From: Bacteroidales bacterium UBA1187
Lineage (GTDB): Bacteria > Bacteroidota > Bacteroidia > Bacteroidales > Paludibacteraceae
Direction of reading: 5' to 3'
Length of the DNA stretch: 64,000 bases
Assembly: GCA_002309835.1 (NCBI GenBank)
Contig: DBYL01000042.1
Span: 8,398 to 72,397 of the forward strand
Shown here piece by piece: positions 34,018-43,670 of this stretch (within the stretch, counting starts at the first letter, position 1; every line of letters begins with the position of its first letter). The position numbers were made by a program, and so were the translations under genes. The notes beneath the pieces were generated by a model. That model worked only from the letters and a program-made list of their open reading frames with translations. It ran no database searches and had not been told where the DNA came from.

Positions 34018-35507
34018 AGATAGTTAAGAAAATAGATGTATATCTGCTCTGGAATTTTCTGGGGCTGTTCTTGGCTACTTTTTTCATTGCGATTTTTATC
34101 CTGCTGATGCAGTTCATGTGGATTCACGTGGACGATTTGGTAGGGAAAGGAATAGGATTAGGCGTACTATCGGAGTTTTTTATCTATGCTACCGCAGCCG
34201 TAGTACCGTTGGCATTGCCGCTGGCGATACTGCTTAGTTCGCTCATATGCTTCGGTAACCTCGGAGAGAAATCCGAGATGACGGCGATGAAGGCGGCGGG
34301 TATATCGCTTTTCCGCATCATGCGTCCGTTGGCGATAGCGGTGATGATCCTGAGTGTAGGTGCGTTCTTTTTCAGCAATAACGTATTACCGAAATCGCAG
34401 ATGAAGCTCTGGGCACTTATCTTCTCGCTTCGTCAGAAAAGTCCTGAGTTGGAGATTCCTGTGGGGGAGTTCTACGACGATATCAGCGGTTATCATATCT
34501 ACGTGCATGATAAGACGTCGCACGGCGAGTTGCTCAATATCATGATGTATGACTACTCGAACGGGTTTGAGAATGTGAAGGTGATGGTTGCGGATACGGG
34601 ACGGCTGAAGGCCAGCGACGACAAGCGATATTTGATATTGGACTTGATTAACGGTGAGTCATTTGAGGATCTGAACCGGCGTCAGCAACGTGCGGCCAAC
34701 AGGCGTAACATCCCCTATCGGCGTGAGACCTTTGCGCATAAGCGCATCCTGATAGATTTTGCTACGGATTTCAGTCGTTTCGATGAATCGATGCTGGAGG
34801 ACCAGCATGTGAGTAAGAACGTAGCGCAACTCACGCACTCGATTGATTCTGTGCGCATTGTGGCGAAGAGCCGCAGTAAGGAGCAGAGTGACCGCTTGCT
34901 CACGGATCGTTATTTCGGTCGCGAGAACGGACGTAAAGGGATATTGCCGGAGACCATCACGCAGGAGGAAAAACAGATATACAGTCTGGAGGAGTTATGG
35001 AACGCGCTGGATAGACAGCATCAACGTCAAGTACTGATGTTAGCCGAAGAGAAAGCACAGGTGTACCGCGACCAGATAGAGTATAATGCGCTGCTGCTCG
35101 AGGACTCGGAGCGGTATATACGCAAGCATGAGATAGAACTATACCGTAAGTTCACCTTGGCCTTTGCCTGCCTTATCTTCTTCTTCATCGGTGCTCCCTT
35201 AGGCGCGATCACGAAGAAAGGTGGTTTGGGCGCTCCGGTAGTGATGTCGGTAGTGCTATTTATCATCTATTATATCATCGATAATACGGGTTATAAGATG
35301 GCGCGCGAAGCCTTATGGCCATCGTGGGCAGGTATGTGGCTCAGTTCATTTGTGCTGCTGCCGATCGGTATCTTTTTGACCTACAAGGCCGCGACCGATG
35401 CACCCTTGCTGAGCGGTGTGGATATATGGCGGATGGCCAAAGAGAAATACAAAGAAATACGACAAAAACTATATGAATATCAACACAATAGAAGAAGCCT
35501 TAGATGA
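34014..35507 (+). CDS. LptF/LptG-family permease
   Basis: The start is a TTG that overlaps the cdd stop; helix 1 begins ~10 residues later, so a later ATG would be too short. The 497-residue protein has the YjgP/YjgQ layout: three N-terminal helices, a large periplasmic domain (residues ~110-370), and three C-terminal helices (~375-470, with [17 protein letters not shown]). LptF and LptG move lipopolysaccharide from the inner membrane to the LptC bridge. It overlaps ribBA by 35 bp, an unusual arrangement. Confidence 0.9.
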   Translation: MKIVKKIDVYLLWNFLGLFLATFFIAIFILLMQFMWIHVDDLVGKGIGLGVLSEFFIYATAAVVPLALPLAILLSSLICFGNLGEKSEMTAMKAAGISLFRIMRPLAIAVMILSVGAFFFSNNVLPKSQMKLWALIFSLRQKSPELEIPVGEFYDDISGYHIYVHDKTSHGELLNIMMYDYSNGFENVKVMVADTGRLKASDDKRYLILDLINGESFEDLNRRQQRAANRRNIPYRRETFAHKRILIDFATDFSRFDESMLEDQHVSKNVAQLTHSIDSVRIVAKSRSKEQSDRLLTDRYFGRENGRKGILPETITQEEKQIYSLEELWNALDRQHQRQVLMLAEEKAQVYRDQIEYNALLLEDSERYIRKHEIELYRKFTLAFACLIFFFIGAPLGAITKKGGLGAPVVMSVVLFIIYYIIDNTGYKMAREALWPSWAGMWLSSFVLLPIGIFLTYKAATDAPLLSGVDIWRMAKEKYKEIRQKLYEYQHNRRSLR

Positions 35508-36738
35508 TTTCCGTCAAGGTAAATTCGTGATCGTTGTGGATGACGAGGACCGCGAGAACGAAGGCGATTTCATCATCGCTGCGGAGAAAATCACGCCGGA
35601 GAAAGTGAACTTCATGCTTCAGCATGGTCGTGGTGTGCTCTGTTGCCCCATTACGGAACAGCGATGCGCGGAACTGGACCTGATGCACCAGGTAGCGAAT
35701 AACACCTCCATGCTTGGTACACCGTTCACCGTGACCGTAGATAAACTCGAGGGATGCACGACAGGTGTGTCTGCTGCGGATCGCGCGGCGACTATTCTGG
35801 CGCTGGCGGACCCGAACTCCAAACCAGAGACGTTCGGCCGACCGGGACATATCAACCCGCTCTATGCCAAAGCCGGCGGAGTACTGCAACGCGCTGGTCA
35901 CACGGAGGCCGGTGTGGACTTAGCGCGCTTGGCAGGACTGCAACCCGCGGCAGCACTGATAGAGATCATGAATGCTGATGGAACGATGGCGCGAATGCCG
36001 CAACTGCAGGAAGTGGCGAAGGAGTTTGACCTGAAGATCATTACGATCAAGGATCTGATTGCCTATCGCTTGGAGAGAGAGTCCAACAGCGAAGCGATTT
36101 TACAGCAAAGCGGTCATACAGCAGAGCGGTCTTACAGCGCAAGCGGTCTTATTGAAAAAGGCGAGACGGTGTTCCTGCCTACGCAGCATGGTGAGTTTAT
36201 GTTAACGCCTTTCCGGGATCTGACGACCGGATTGGAGCATGTGGTGCTGTCCAAAGGTGAGTGGAAGAGCGATGAACCGATACTATGCCGCGTGCACTCG
36301 AGTTGCATGACCGGGGATATCTTCGGATCGCAACGCTGCGAATGTGGCGAACAACTCAAGCGCGCCATGGAGATGATCGAGAAAGAAGGTCGCGGCATCA
36401 TCGTCTATATGAATCAAGAGGGTCGCGGTATAGGCCTTATGAATAAGATTCGCGCGTATAAGCTGCAAGAGCAGGGAGATGATACGGTGGAGGCGAATGT
36501 GCATTTAGGTTTCCGTCCTGACGAACGCGACTATGGAGTGGGTGCACAGATCCTTCGCGAGATGGGAGCGTGCAAATTGCGACTGATGACCAATAATCCT
36601 GTGAAGCGTGTGGGGCTGGAGAGTTATGGCATTGAAATCGTTGAAAATGTGGCGATTGAGATTCAGCCTAACAAGTGGAACGAGCGCTATATGCGTACCA
36701 AAAAAGAAAAAATGCATCATAATTTAAAGCTGGTGTGA
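35473..36738 (+). CDS. ribBA: Bifunctional 3,4-dihydroxy-2-butanone-4-phosphate synthase / GTP cyclohydrolase II
   Basis: The ATG at 35473 lies inside the end of the permease gene; a start at 35416 would add a non-conserved segment. The 421-residue product starts with RibB ([11 protein letters not shown] at ~24-34, and a [14 protein letters not shown] block). RibA follows, with zinc ligands in [17 protein letters not shown] and the R-G-I-G-L-M-N-K loop. It starts both branches of riboflavin synthesis. The linker carries three short tandem repeats with AGCGGTC (36108-36150), so its length may vary. Confidence 0.97.
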   Translation: MNINTIEEALDDFRQGKFVIVVDDEDRENEGDFIIAAEKITPEKVNFMLQHGRGVLCCPITEQRCAELDLMHQVANNTSMLGTPFTVTVDKLEGCTTGVSAADRAATILALADPNSKPETFGRPGHINPLYAKAGGVLQRAGHTEAGVDLARLAGLQPAAALIEIMNADGTMARMPQLQEVAKEFDLKIITIKDLIAYRLERESNSEAILQQSGHTAERSYSASGLIEKGETVFLPTQHGEFMLTPFRDLTTGLEHVVLSKGEWKSDEPILCRVHSSCMTGDIFGSQRCECGEQLKRAMEMIEKEGRGIIVYMNQEGRGIGLMNKIRAYKLQEQGDDTVEANVHLGFRPDERDYGVGAQILREMGACKLRLMTNNPVKRVGLESYGIEIVENVAIEIQPNKWNERYMRTKKEKMHHNLKLV

Positions 36739-36816
36739 TTCTTTGGCACGGTATTTGAAAGAGTAGGGTAACGGCATTCCATAATGGCTGTCGTAACACT
36801 TTAAAACAATACGATT

Positions 36817-38139
36817 ATGAAACGATTAACTACACTTCTGATGACGCTGATGCTCATGAGCATGATGGCGTGGGCGGACCAAACAGTAACGGTTTCCGCC
36901 AACAGTTCTGACATCTCTGAAGGACTGGACTTGAAGGTTGTAGCTAAGCTTTTTGCAGAAGCTAAGAACCTGGAAGAGTTCGAGTCGATGCTCAACAACC
37001 CTGACAGCGCATTCTGCAACCTCGACCTAAATGGTGATGGAGAAGTAGATTACCTGCGCGTTGTTGAGACCGGTGAGGGAAACAAGCGTCTGATCGTTTT
37101 ACAGGCTATCTTGGCGAAAGATATCTATCAGGATGTTGCCTCGATATACGTTGAGAAAGACGAGAAGAACGAGGTTTCCGTACAGGTAGTAGGTGATGAA
37201 TATGTATATGGTACCAACTACATCATAGAACCCGTTTATGTTTATCGTCCTTTGATATACGATTGGTTTTGGAGTCCTGCATGGTACGCATGGCGTAGTC
37301 CGTGGTACTGGGGATACTGGCCGGGTTGGTGGTACACCCATCGTTGTTGGGCACATGACTGGTACTGGCGTCACTGCTACGCATATCATCATCACCATCA
37401 CTACTGCTCATTCCGTCCGGGACGCAGTCTGCATCACGGGTATCACGACTTGCACCGCGGTGTATCGCGTAGAGATTTTGCAATGGTTCATCCGGAGCGC
37501 GCTTTCACGCAACGTAATGCAGGTATGACCAACGCACGTGAGATCCGCCATAGCGAAGGTGTTCGCTCTCGTCAAGCCTCGATGAGCGGCGGAGGTGAAG
37601 TTCGCAGCGCAAGTCGCGCAGATGCCAGCCGCACGTACGGCAGTCAGAACACAGCAGCTACTCGCTCTTCGGCCACGCCGCGTACGGCAACCGAGACACG
37701 TTCTGCAACAGCCACGCGTAGTACAGGAGCCAGTCGCTCCGCCAGTGCAGCAAGTTCGGCAAGCACGGGTTCTCGCAGCGCAAGCACAGCAAGCACGCGT
37801 ACGGCAAGTACGACCACGACTCGCACGGCCAACACGAGCACTCGTTCCGCAGGTTCGACCTCTCGCACGGCTTATGGAAGCGGTAGTTCGCAACGCTCAT
37901 CGTCGAGCAGCTACTCCGGCAGTAGTCGCGCAAACTCGTACTCCAGCGGTAGTTCGTCTTACAGCGGCAGTTCTCGCTCCAGCAGTTCCTACAGTGGTAG
38001 CAGTTCACGCTCCGGTAGTTCGTACTCAGGCGGAAGCAGTTATTCCGGAGGAAGTCGTTCCAGCGGAGGCGGTGGTTACTCGGGAGGCGGAAGCCGCGGT
38101 GGCGGTGGAGGTTCCAGTAGCGGTTCTACCCGCAGATAA
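36817..38139 (+). CDS. Exported low-complexity protein: W/Y/H-rich middle, Ser/Thr/Gly-rich tail
   Basis: A signal peptide (residues 1-20, ending in M-A-W-A) is followed by an acidic domain (~20-140, including a D-L-N-G-D-G-E-V-D-Y calcium-like loop). A stretch of ~60 residues is rich in Trp, Tyr and His (W-Y-W-G-Y-W-P-G-W-W-Y, H-H-H-H-H). The last ~190 residues are nearly all Ser, Thr, Ala, Arg and Gly, in S-Y-S-G-S-S and S-R-S-A-S-type repeats. The tail suggests an extended or aggregating surface protein; the middle could bind metals. No family was recognised, though the acidic part is like domains seen in Bacteroidales envelope proteins. Replication slippage probably varies the tail. Confidence 0.85.
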   Translation: MKRLTTLLMTLMLMSMMAWADQTVTVSANSSDISEGLDLKVVAKLFAEAKNLEEFESMLNNPDSAFCNLDLNGDGEVDYLRVVETGEGNKRLIVLQAILAKDIYQDVASIYVEKDEKNEVSVQVVGDEYVYGTNYIIEPVYVYRPLIYDWFWSPAWYAWRSPWYWGYWPGWWYTHRCWAHDWYWRHCYAYHHHHHYCSFRPGRSLHHGYHDLHRGVSRRDFAMVHPERAFTQRNAGMTNAREIRHSEGVRSRQASMSGGGEVRSASRADASRTYGSQNTAATRSSATPRTATETRSATATRSTGASRSASAASSASTGSRSASTASTRTASTTTTRTANTSTRSAGSTSRTAYGSGSSQRSSSSSYSGSSRANSYSSGSSSYSGSSRSSSSYSGSSSRSGSSYSGGSSYSGGSRSSGGGGYSGGGSRGGGGGSSSGSTRR

Positions 38140-38158
38140 ATATATCTGACAAAAAAAG

Positions 38159-38186
38159 AATAAGGTGGCCAAATGGTCACCTTATT
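38159..38186. terminator. Bidirectional terminator between the low-complexity gene and aspA
   Basis: AATAAGGTGGCC (38159-38170), a 4-nt loop and GGTCACCTTATT (38175-38186) form a 12-bp stem with one wobble pair. A and T runs flank both sides. Confidence 0.85.
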
Positions 38187-38205
38187 TATTTTATGCGTGC
38201 GCGCG

Positions 38206-39597
38206 TCAATGCGCAGCAAGCATGTTCTCTGGATCCAGCAACTTGTCGAGTTGCTCTTTGCTGAGCAGCCCGTGCTCGAGGACGAGATCATAGACGCCTT
38301 TCCCGGTCTCGAGAGCCTCTTTGGCAATCTTCGTAGATGCTTTATAACCGATAACGGGGTTGAGGGCCGTGACGATACCGATGGAGTTCTTCACCGTCTT
38401 GGCATTATGCTCGCGGTTAATCGTAATGCCGTCGATACATTTCTCGCGTAGGATAGCCATCACGTTCTTGAGCCATGTGATCGATTCGAAGATACACTCG
38501 GTGATGATAGGCTCCATGACGTTGAGTTGCAACTGACCTGCTTCGGCAGCAAAACAAACCGCAGTATCGTTACCAATGACCTTGAAGCAAACCTGGTTCG
38601 TTACTTCCGGAATGACCGGATTGACCTTACCCGGCATAATCGAACTACCCGGCGCCATTGGCGGGAGGTTGATCTCATGCAGACCGCAGCGAGGACCGGA
38701 AGCCATCAGGCGAAGGTCATTACAGGTCTTACTGAGTTTGACGGCCAGACGTTTGAGGGCTGCGGAATAGCTGACGTACGCACCGGTATCCGGCGTAGCC
38801 TCTACGAGGTCGCTTGCCTTCGAGAAGGGTTCGCCCGTCAGTTCACAGAGCTTCTGGGTGCATAACTCGGCATAGCCGGCCACGGCATTCAGTCCCGTAC
38901 CGATAGCTGTACCGCCCATGTTGATCTCATAGAGCAGACGTACGTTACGCTCGAGGTTGGCTACTTCCTCTTCGAGGTTGTTGGCGAAAGCATGGAACTC
39001 CTGTCCGCTGGTCATCGGCACAGCATCTTGCAGCTGGGTACGACCCATCTTGATGGAGTCGTTGAACTCATCACCTTTCTTACGCAGCGACGCGATGAGG
39101 CGTTTCAGTTCCTCTTCCAGTCCGCGGTTCATGCGGATAAAGGCATAGCGGAAAGCGGAAGGGTAGGCATCGTTGGTTGACTGCGCGCAGTTGACATGAT
39201 CGTTCGGCGAGCAGTATTGATACTCTCCGCGCTGGTGCCCCATGATCTCCAACGCACGGTTGGCAATCACCTCGTTGGCGTTCATGTTCACCGTCGTACC
39301 TGCACCACCTTGTACCATATCGGTAGGGAACTGGTCGTGCATCTTGCCATCGATGATCTCGCGGCAGGCTTGCGCGATACCGGCGTATATCTCATCGTTG
39401 ATGACGCCTAACTCATGGTTTGCTTCCACCGCCGCCAGTTTGATATACGCCATGGCGATGATGTACTCGGGGAAGTCGGACATCTTGAGGTTAGACACCT
39501 TGTAGTTGTTGATGCCGCGTTGCGTCTGCACGCCGTAATAGGCCTTTGCGGGTACTTGCAACTCGCCCAAGAGGTCTGATTCAATACGATAACTCAT
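38206..39597 (-). CDS. aspA: Aspartate ammonia-lyase
   Basis: The 463-residue enzyme has the fumarase/aspartase signature G-S-S-I-M-P-G-K-V-N-P near residue 318 and the T-N-D-A-Y-P-S active-site loop. It releases ammonia from aspartate to give fumarate. The start overlaps the end of ftsY (ATGA), which suggests co-transcription. Confidence 0.95.
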   Translation of the reverse strand: MSYRIESDLLGELQVPAKAYYGVQTQRGINNYKVSNLKMSDFPEYIIAMAYIKLAAVEANHELGVINDEIYAGIAQACREIIDGKMHDQFPTDMVQGGAGTTVNMNANEVIANRALEIMGHQRGEYQYCSPNDHVNCAQSTNDAYPSAFRYAFIRMNRGLEEELKRLIASLRKKGDEFNDSIKMGRTQLQDAVPMTSGQEFHAFANNLEEEVANLERNVRLLYEINMGGTAIGTGLNAVAGYAELCTQKLCELTGEPFSKASDLVEATPDTGAYVSYSAALKRLAVKLSKTCNDLRLMASGPRCGLHEINLPPMAPGSSIMPGKVNPVIPEVTNQVCFKVIGNDTAVCFAAEAGQLQLNVMEPIITECIFESITWLKNVMAILREKCIDGITINREHNAKTVKNSIGIVTALNPVIGYKASTKIAKEALETGKGVYDLVLEHGLLSKEQLDKLLDPENMLAAH

Positions 39598-40544
39598 AAT
39601 ATAAGGGATTTAACAAATTCTTCTCTGTTGAAACACTGCAGGTCGGTCATCTTCTCGCCTAGACCGATATACCGAACGGGTATCTTGAATTGGTCGGATA
39701 TACCGATGACTACGCCGCCTTTAGCCGTACCGTCAAGCTTTGTGATGGCAAGTGAGCTAACCTGCGTAGCCGCTGTGAACTGGCGCGCTTGTTCGAAGGC
39801 GTTCTGACCGGTTGAACCATCCAGCACGAGCATCACGTCGTGCGGAGCGTCCGGAACAACTTTCTGCATGACGTTCTTGATCTTTGTCAACTCATTCATG
39901 AGGTTGACTTTGTTATGCAGACGACCGGCGGTATCGATGAGCACAACATCCGCATCGTTCGCCTTAGCAGATTGGAGGGTGTCGAAAGCCACGGAAGCAG
40001 GGTCCGAACCTTGCTGCTGCTTGATGACCGGCACTCCTACGCGTTCGCCCCAGATACATAACTGCTCTACGGCAGCTGCGCGGAAGGTATCGGCCGCACC
40101 GAGGTATACTTTCTTGCCGGCTTGCTTATATTGGTACGCTAACTTACCTATCGTCGTGGTCTTACCTACGCCGTTGACGCCGACTACCATCACTACATAG
40201 GGCTTGGCAGGCAGCGGAGCCGAGAAATCGAGAACGTCTTCAACGTTATTCTCCTGCAGCAGCGAAGCAATCTCATCCACTAATAGGTTGTTCAACTCGT
40301 TCGTGCCGATGTACTTATCGCGTTTCACACGCGCCTGCACACGCTCTATGATGCGGAGCGTGGTCTCTACGCCTACGTCAGAGGTGATGAGCGCCTCTTC
40401 GAGGTCGTCCAGCACATCATCATCGATAGTGGACTTGCCGGCGATGGCGTGACCTATCTTACTGAGCACCGACTCTTTGGATTTCTCCAGACCTTTATCG
40501 AGTGTCTCTTTCTTCTCTTTACTGAATAAACCGAAAAATGCCAT
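39594..40544 (-). CDS. ftsY: Signal recognition particle receptor FtsY
   Basis: The 316-residue GTPase lacks the long acidic N-terminus of E. coli FtsY. The G1 loop is G-V-N-G-V-G-K-T-T-T-I-G-K-L-A, with D-T-A-G-R, T-K-L-D and the NG-domain end G-L-G-E-K-M-T-D-L-Q. It docks ribosome-SRP complexes at the membrane. Confidence 0.97.
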   Translation of the reverse strand: MAFFGLFSKEKKETLDKGLEKSKESVLSKIGHAIAGKSTIDDDVLDDLEEALITSDVGVETTLRIIERVQARVKRDKYIGTNELNNLLVDEIASLLQENNVEDVLDFSAPLPAKPYVVMVVGVNGVGKTTTIGKLAYQYKQAGKKVYLGAADTFRAAAVEQLCIWGERVGVPVIKQQQGSDPASVAFDTLQSAKANDADVVLIDTAGRLHNKVNLMNELTKIKNVMQKVVPDAPHDVMLVLDGSTGQNAFEQARQFTAATQVSSLAITKLDGTAKGGVVIGISDQFKIPVRYIGLGEKMTDLQCFNREEFVKSLIL

Positions 40545-40548
40545 ATTT

Positions 40549-40582
40549 GGATTAGGGGTTAGCGGATTAGGGGATTAGTGGT
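40549..40582. repeat. Heptamer tract overlapping the serB stop
   Basis: GGATTAG-GGGTTAG-CGGATTAG-GGGATTAG-type units fill the gap between ftsY and serB. The tract itself supplies the serB stop (40575-40577) and last codon. Confidence 0.8.
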
Positions 40583-41798
40583 TTTCTTTAAGGAACGAAT
40601 CTTTGAAACCGAGGAAATAGAGGATGCCGTCCAGTCCTACGGTGGAGATAGACTGCTGGGCGCTGGCTTGTACTTTGGGCTTCGCATGGAAGGCGATACC
40701 CAGGCCGGCTTTGCCGAGCATGTTCAGATCGTTGGCTCCATCGCCTACGGCGATCACTTGCGCCAAGTCGATATGCTCTACTTGTGCGATGAGTTCGAGC
40801 AACTCCGCTTTGCGTTTTGCATCCACTACATCGCCGAGATAGCGACCGGTGAACTTACCGTCCTCTTCCTCCAACTCGTTGGCATAGACGTAATCGACGC
40901 CGAAACGCTGCTGCAGGTACTTGCCTACGAAGGTGAAACCACCGGAGAGGATAGCAATCTTAAAGCCGCATTTCTTGAGGATGCTGAATAGACGATCCGC
41001 ACCTTCGGTGATAGGCAGATGGTCGATGATATCTTGTTTGGCACTGACGTCAAGTCCTTTGAGCAAGGCGCAACGACGGGTGAAACTCTCTTTGAAATCT
41101 ATCTCTCCGCGCATGGCTGAGAGGGTGATGGCCTTGACCTGCTCGCCTACGCCTGCGCGTTCCGCGAGTTCGTCAATAACCTCCGTCTGGATGAATGTAG
41201 AGTCCATATCGACGCATATCAGACGTCTGTTACGGCGGAACATGTCGTCACGCTGGAAGGAGATGTCGATACCTTCTTCGCGGGATACCTCCATCAACTC
41301 GCGCTGCAGCGCCTCGCGGTCGGGTAGGTTACCGCGCAGCGAGAACTCAATACACGAGTGGCGTTTCTCCACCGGTATTTCTACACTCGGGCGGTCACTG
41401 AGACGCAAGATATTATCGATGTTGAGTTGACGGCCGGCTAATAAGGCTGTCACGCGGGCGATATGACGTGCGTTAAGTTCGCGCGCCAGCAGCGTTACTA
41501 CATAACGGTCCTGCTCCTGACGTCCCACCCAAGCCGCATATTCCTCGTTGCTGAGCGGCGTGAAACGCACGATCATCTCCAATCGCGAGCAGCAGAAAAG
41601 CACCTCTTTGATCATGTCGCCGCTCTTGGATGAGTCTTCGACACGAATGAGGATACTGAGGTTGAGCTGATGGTGCAGGTTCGATTGACCAATGTCCTGT
41701 ACGAATGCACCGTACTTACCCAGCACTTCCGTCACCGCGGATGTCACACCCGGCTTATCAAAGCCGATGATGTTGATTAATATAAATTCGCTTTGCAT
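40575..41798 (-). CDS. serB: Phosphoserine phosphatase with N-terminal ACT domains
   Basis: The 407-residue protein starts with two ACT-like regulatory domains (residues 1-180) and ends in the HAD phosphatase. Its motif I is D-M-D-S-T-F and the other motifs are visible (L-S-G-G-F-T-F, G-D-G-A-N-D-L-N-M-L). It makes serine from phosphoserine. It starts 1 bp after the aminotransferase stop, so the polysaccharide operon may read into it. Confidence 0.95.
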   Translation of the reverse strand: MQSEFILINIIGFDKPGVTSAVTEVLGKYGAFVQDIGQSNLHHQLNLSILIRVEDSSKSGDMIKEVLFCCSRLEMIVRFTPLSNEEYAAWVGRQEQDRYVVTLLARELNARHIARVTALLAGRQLNIDNILRLSDRPSVEIPVEKRHSCIEFSLRGNLPDREALQRELMEVSREEGIDISFQRDDMFRRNRRLICVDMDSTFIQTEVIDELAERAGVGEQVKAITLSAMRGEIDFKESFTRRCALLKGLDVSAKQDIIDHLPITEGADRLFSILKKCGFKIAILSGGFTFVGKYLQQRFGVDYVYANELEEEDGKFTGRYLGDVVDAKRKAELLELIAQVEHIDLAQVIAVGDGANDLNMLGKAGLGIAFHAKPKVQASAQQSISTVGLDGILYFLGFKDSFLKENH

Positions 41799-41799
41799 A

Positions 41800-43053
41800 T
41801 TAACGAATAATAGCTTTTTTAATCTGATCTACAATGTATTGAACGTCCTCGTCGGTTACCATCGGGCCTGCAGGTAAGCACATTCCTACTTTGAATAATG
41901 CTTCGCTCACACCATTGACATAAGCCGGACAATCGGCATAAACAGGTTGCTTATGCATGGGTTTCCATAGCGGGCGAGCCTCTATTTTCTGTTCCAGCAT
42001 GTATATGCGTAGTGCCTCAATATTCTCATTCGGCTGGCAATCCGTAGTAGGAGAATCTACTTGATGAATCACTCCGGCAGCTCCGCCTACAGCAGACTTG
42101 ATGGTCTCTTTGTATGCATTCTCTTGCCCTTTGATACGCACATCCGGATCGATGGTGATGGTGCAAAGCCAGTAGTTGGAATCATAGTCCGCATTAGGAG
42201 CACTATGCAGGTGAATTCCCGGAATATCTTTGAGCAGCTCTGCATATAATGCCTGCACATGATGATGGTGGGCGATATGATCGTTGACAATCGTCATCTG
42301 TCCGCGACCTATACCGGCGCATATGTTCGACATGCGATAATTGTATCCAATGGCCTCATGCTGATAATACGGATAGGCTTCGCGTGCTTGCGTGGCGTAC
42401 CACATGATTTTGTTCTTCTGCTCCTCGTTGGCGCAGATTAGCGCACCGCCTCCGGAAGTGGTAATCATCTTATTGCCATTGAATGATAGTACACCATATT
42501 CACCAAAGGTGCCGAGTACTTGACCTTTGTAACGGCTGCCAAATCCTTCTGCGGCGTCTTCTATGACGGGAATGCCGTATTTCTTTCCGATAGCCATGAT
42601 ACGCTCGCAGTCGTACGGCATACCATAAAGGGCTACGGGCACTATAGCTTTCGGATACTTGCCGGTCTTGGCTTTGCGGTCAAGGATGGCTTGTTCCAAT
42701 AACTCCGGATCCATATTCCATGTATCCGGTTCTGAATCAATGAAGACAGGCGTCGCTCCTAAGTATTTGATGGGGTGAGAGCTGGCGCAGAACGTGAAGG
42801 ACTGTACGCAAACCTCGTCACCCGGGCCTACTCCGCATCCGATGAGCGCCAGATGCACAGCGGCAGTACCGGCAGACAGGGCTACTACTTTCTTGTCTTG
42901 CCCCACGAATGCTTCCAGGTCTTTCTCAAAGCCATTCACATTCGGTCCCAGAGGCACTACCCAATTCGTATCAAAAGCCTCTTTGATGTACTTCTGCTCA
43001 ATTCCTTGTTCGGACATATGAGCGAGACATAAGTATATTGTTTTTCGTTCCAT
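41800..43053 (-). CDS. DegT/DnrJ/EryC1/StrS aminotransferase, PglE-like
   Basis: The 417-residue PLP enzyme has the sugar-aminotransferase fold. L-S-F-N-G-N-K-M-I-T-T-S-G-G-G-A-L holds the aldimine lysine, and E-D-A-A-E-G-F-G-S lies upstream. The N-terminus (I-Y-L-C-L-A-H-M-S) is like PglE/PseC-type enzymes, which make 4-amino-4,6-dideoxysugars. With the PglC-like and PglD-like genes of the same operon it suggests a bacillosamine-type amino sugar. No 4,6-dehydratase is present in the window. Confidence 0.9.
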   Translation of the reverse strand: MERKTIYLCLAHMSEQGIEQKYIKEAFDTNWVVPLGPNVNGFEKDLEAFVGQDKKVVALSAGTAAVHLALIGCGVGPGDEVCVQSFTFCASSHPIKYLGATPVFIDSEPDTWNMDPELLEQAILDRKAKTGKYPKAIVPVALYGMPYDCERIMAIGKKYGIPVIEDAAEGFGSRYKGQVLGTFGEYGVLSFNGNKMITTSGGGALICANEEQKNKIMWYATQAREAYPYYQHEAIGYNYRMSNICAGIGRGQMTIVNDHIAHHHHVQALYAELLKDIPGIHLHSAPNADYDSNYWLCTITIDPDVRIKGQENAYKETIKSAVGGAAGVIHQVDSPTTDCQPNENIEALRIYMLEQKIEARPLWKPMHKQPVYADCPAYVNGVSEALFKVGMCLPAGPMVTDEDVQYIVDQIKKAIIR

Positions 43054-43061
43054 TGTGGAAA

Positions 43062-43670
43062 TTAATTGTGTCCATTAAAAGTCTCCGCCGTAGCTTCTCC
43101 GTCATGAGAGATATCCTTGCGATGCAGCACATTATGGATGGTCATGAATATGATTTTAACGTCTAACGCAAAACTCAGATGATCTACATACCATACATCG
43201 TATTCAAACTTCTTGGTGTGAGTAATGGCATTACGCCCGTTCACCTGTGCCCATCCTGTAATACCCGGTCGCACCTCATGACGGCGATGCTGCTCCGGAG
43301 AATAGAGGGGGAGATATTTCACCAACAAAGGTCTCGGACCAATCAACGCCATGTCGCCCTTGAGCACATTGAATAGTTGTGGTAATTCATCAATAGACGT
43401 TCTACGGATGAATTTACCAACTGTTGTTAAACGTTCTTTGTCTTTTAGGAGTTCTCCGTTGGCATCAAATTTGTCTTTCATGGACTTGAATTTCACAAGC
43501 CGAAATAATTTTTCGTCTTTTCCTGGGCGTTCTTGGATAAAAAAGATACCAGCTCCTTCGTTGGCAAAATACAATAGTATAGAAACTATTATCAAGATTG
43601 GACTTAAGCATAATATAGCTATCAATGCCAACGTGAAATCAAATATGCGTTTGAAAAAATGTGAGTACAT
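43062..43670 (-). CDS. Phosphoglycosyl transferase (PglC/WcaJ-type, short form)
   Basis: The 202-residue monotopic membrane enzyme has one N-terminal hydrophobic hairpin (residues 8-33) and the catalytic block S-I-D-E-L-P-Q-L-F-N-V-L-K-G-D-M, followed by G-P-R-P and R-P-G-I-T-G-W-A-Q-V-N-G-R-N. It transfers a sugar phosphate from UDP-sugar to undecaprenyl phosphate and starts the repeat unit. The short form is usual with bacillosamine-type substrates. The start overlaps the ketosynthase stop by 1 bp (TAATG). Confidence 0.93.
   Translation of the reverse strand: MYSHFFKRIFDFTLALIAILCLSPILIIVSILLYFANEGAGIFFIQERPGKDEKLFRLVKFKSMKDKFDANGELLKDKERLTTVGKFIRRTSIDELPQLFNVLKGDMALIGPRPLLVKYLPLYSPEQHRRHEVRPGITGWAQVNGRNAITHTKKFEYDVWYVDHLSFALDVKIIFMTIHNVLHRKDISHDGEATAETFNGHN

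Noticed and set aside
37408..37893. 161-codon minus-strand ORF rich in Cys, Arg and Thr
   Set aside because: Antisense to the repetitive Ser/Thr tail; composition is a by-product of the repeats.
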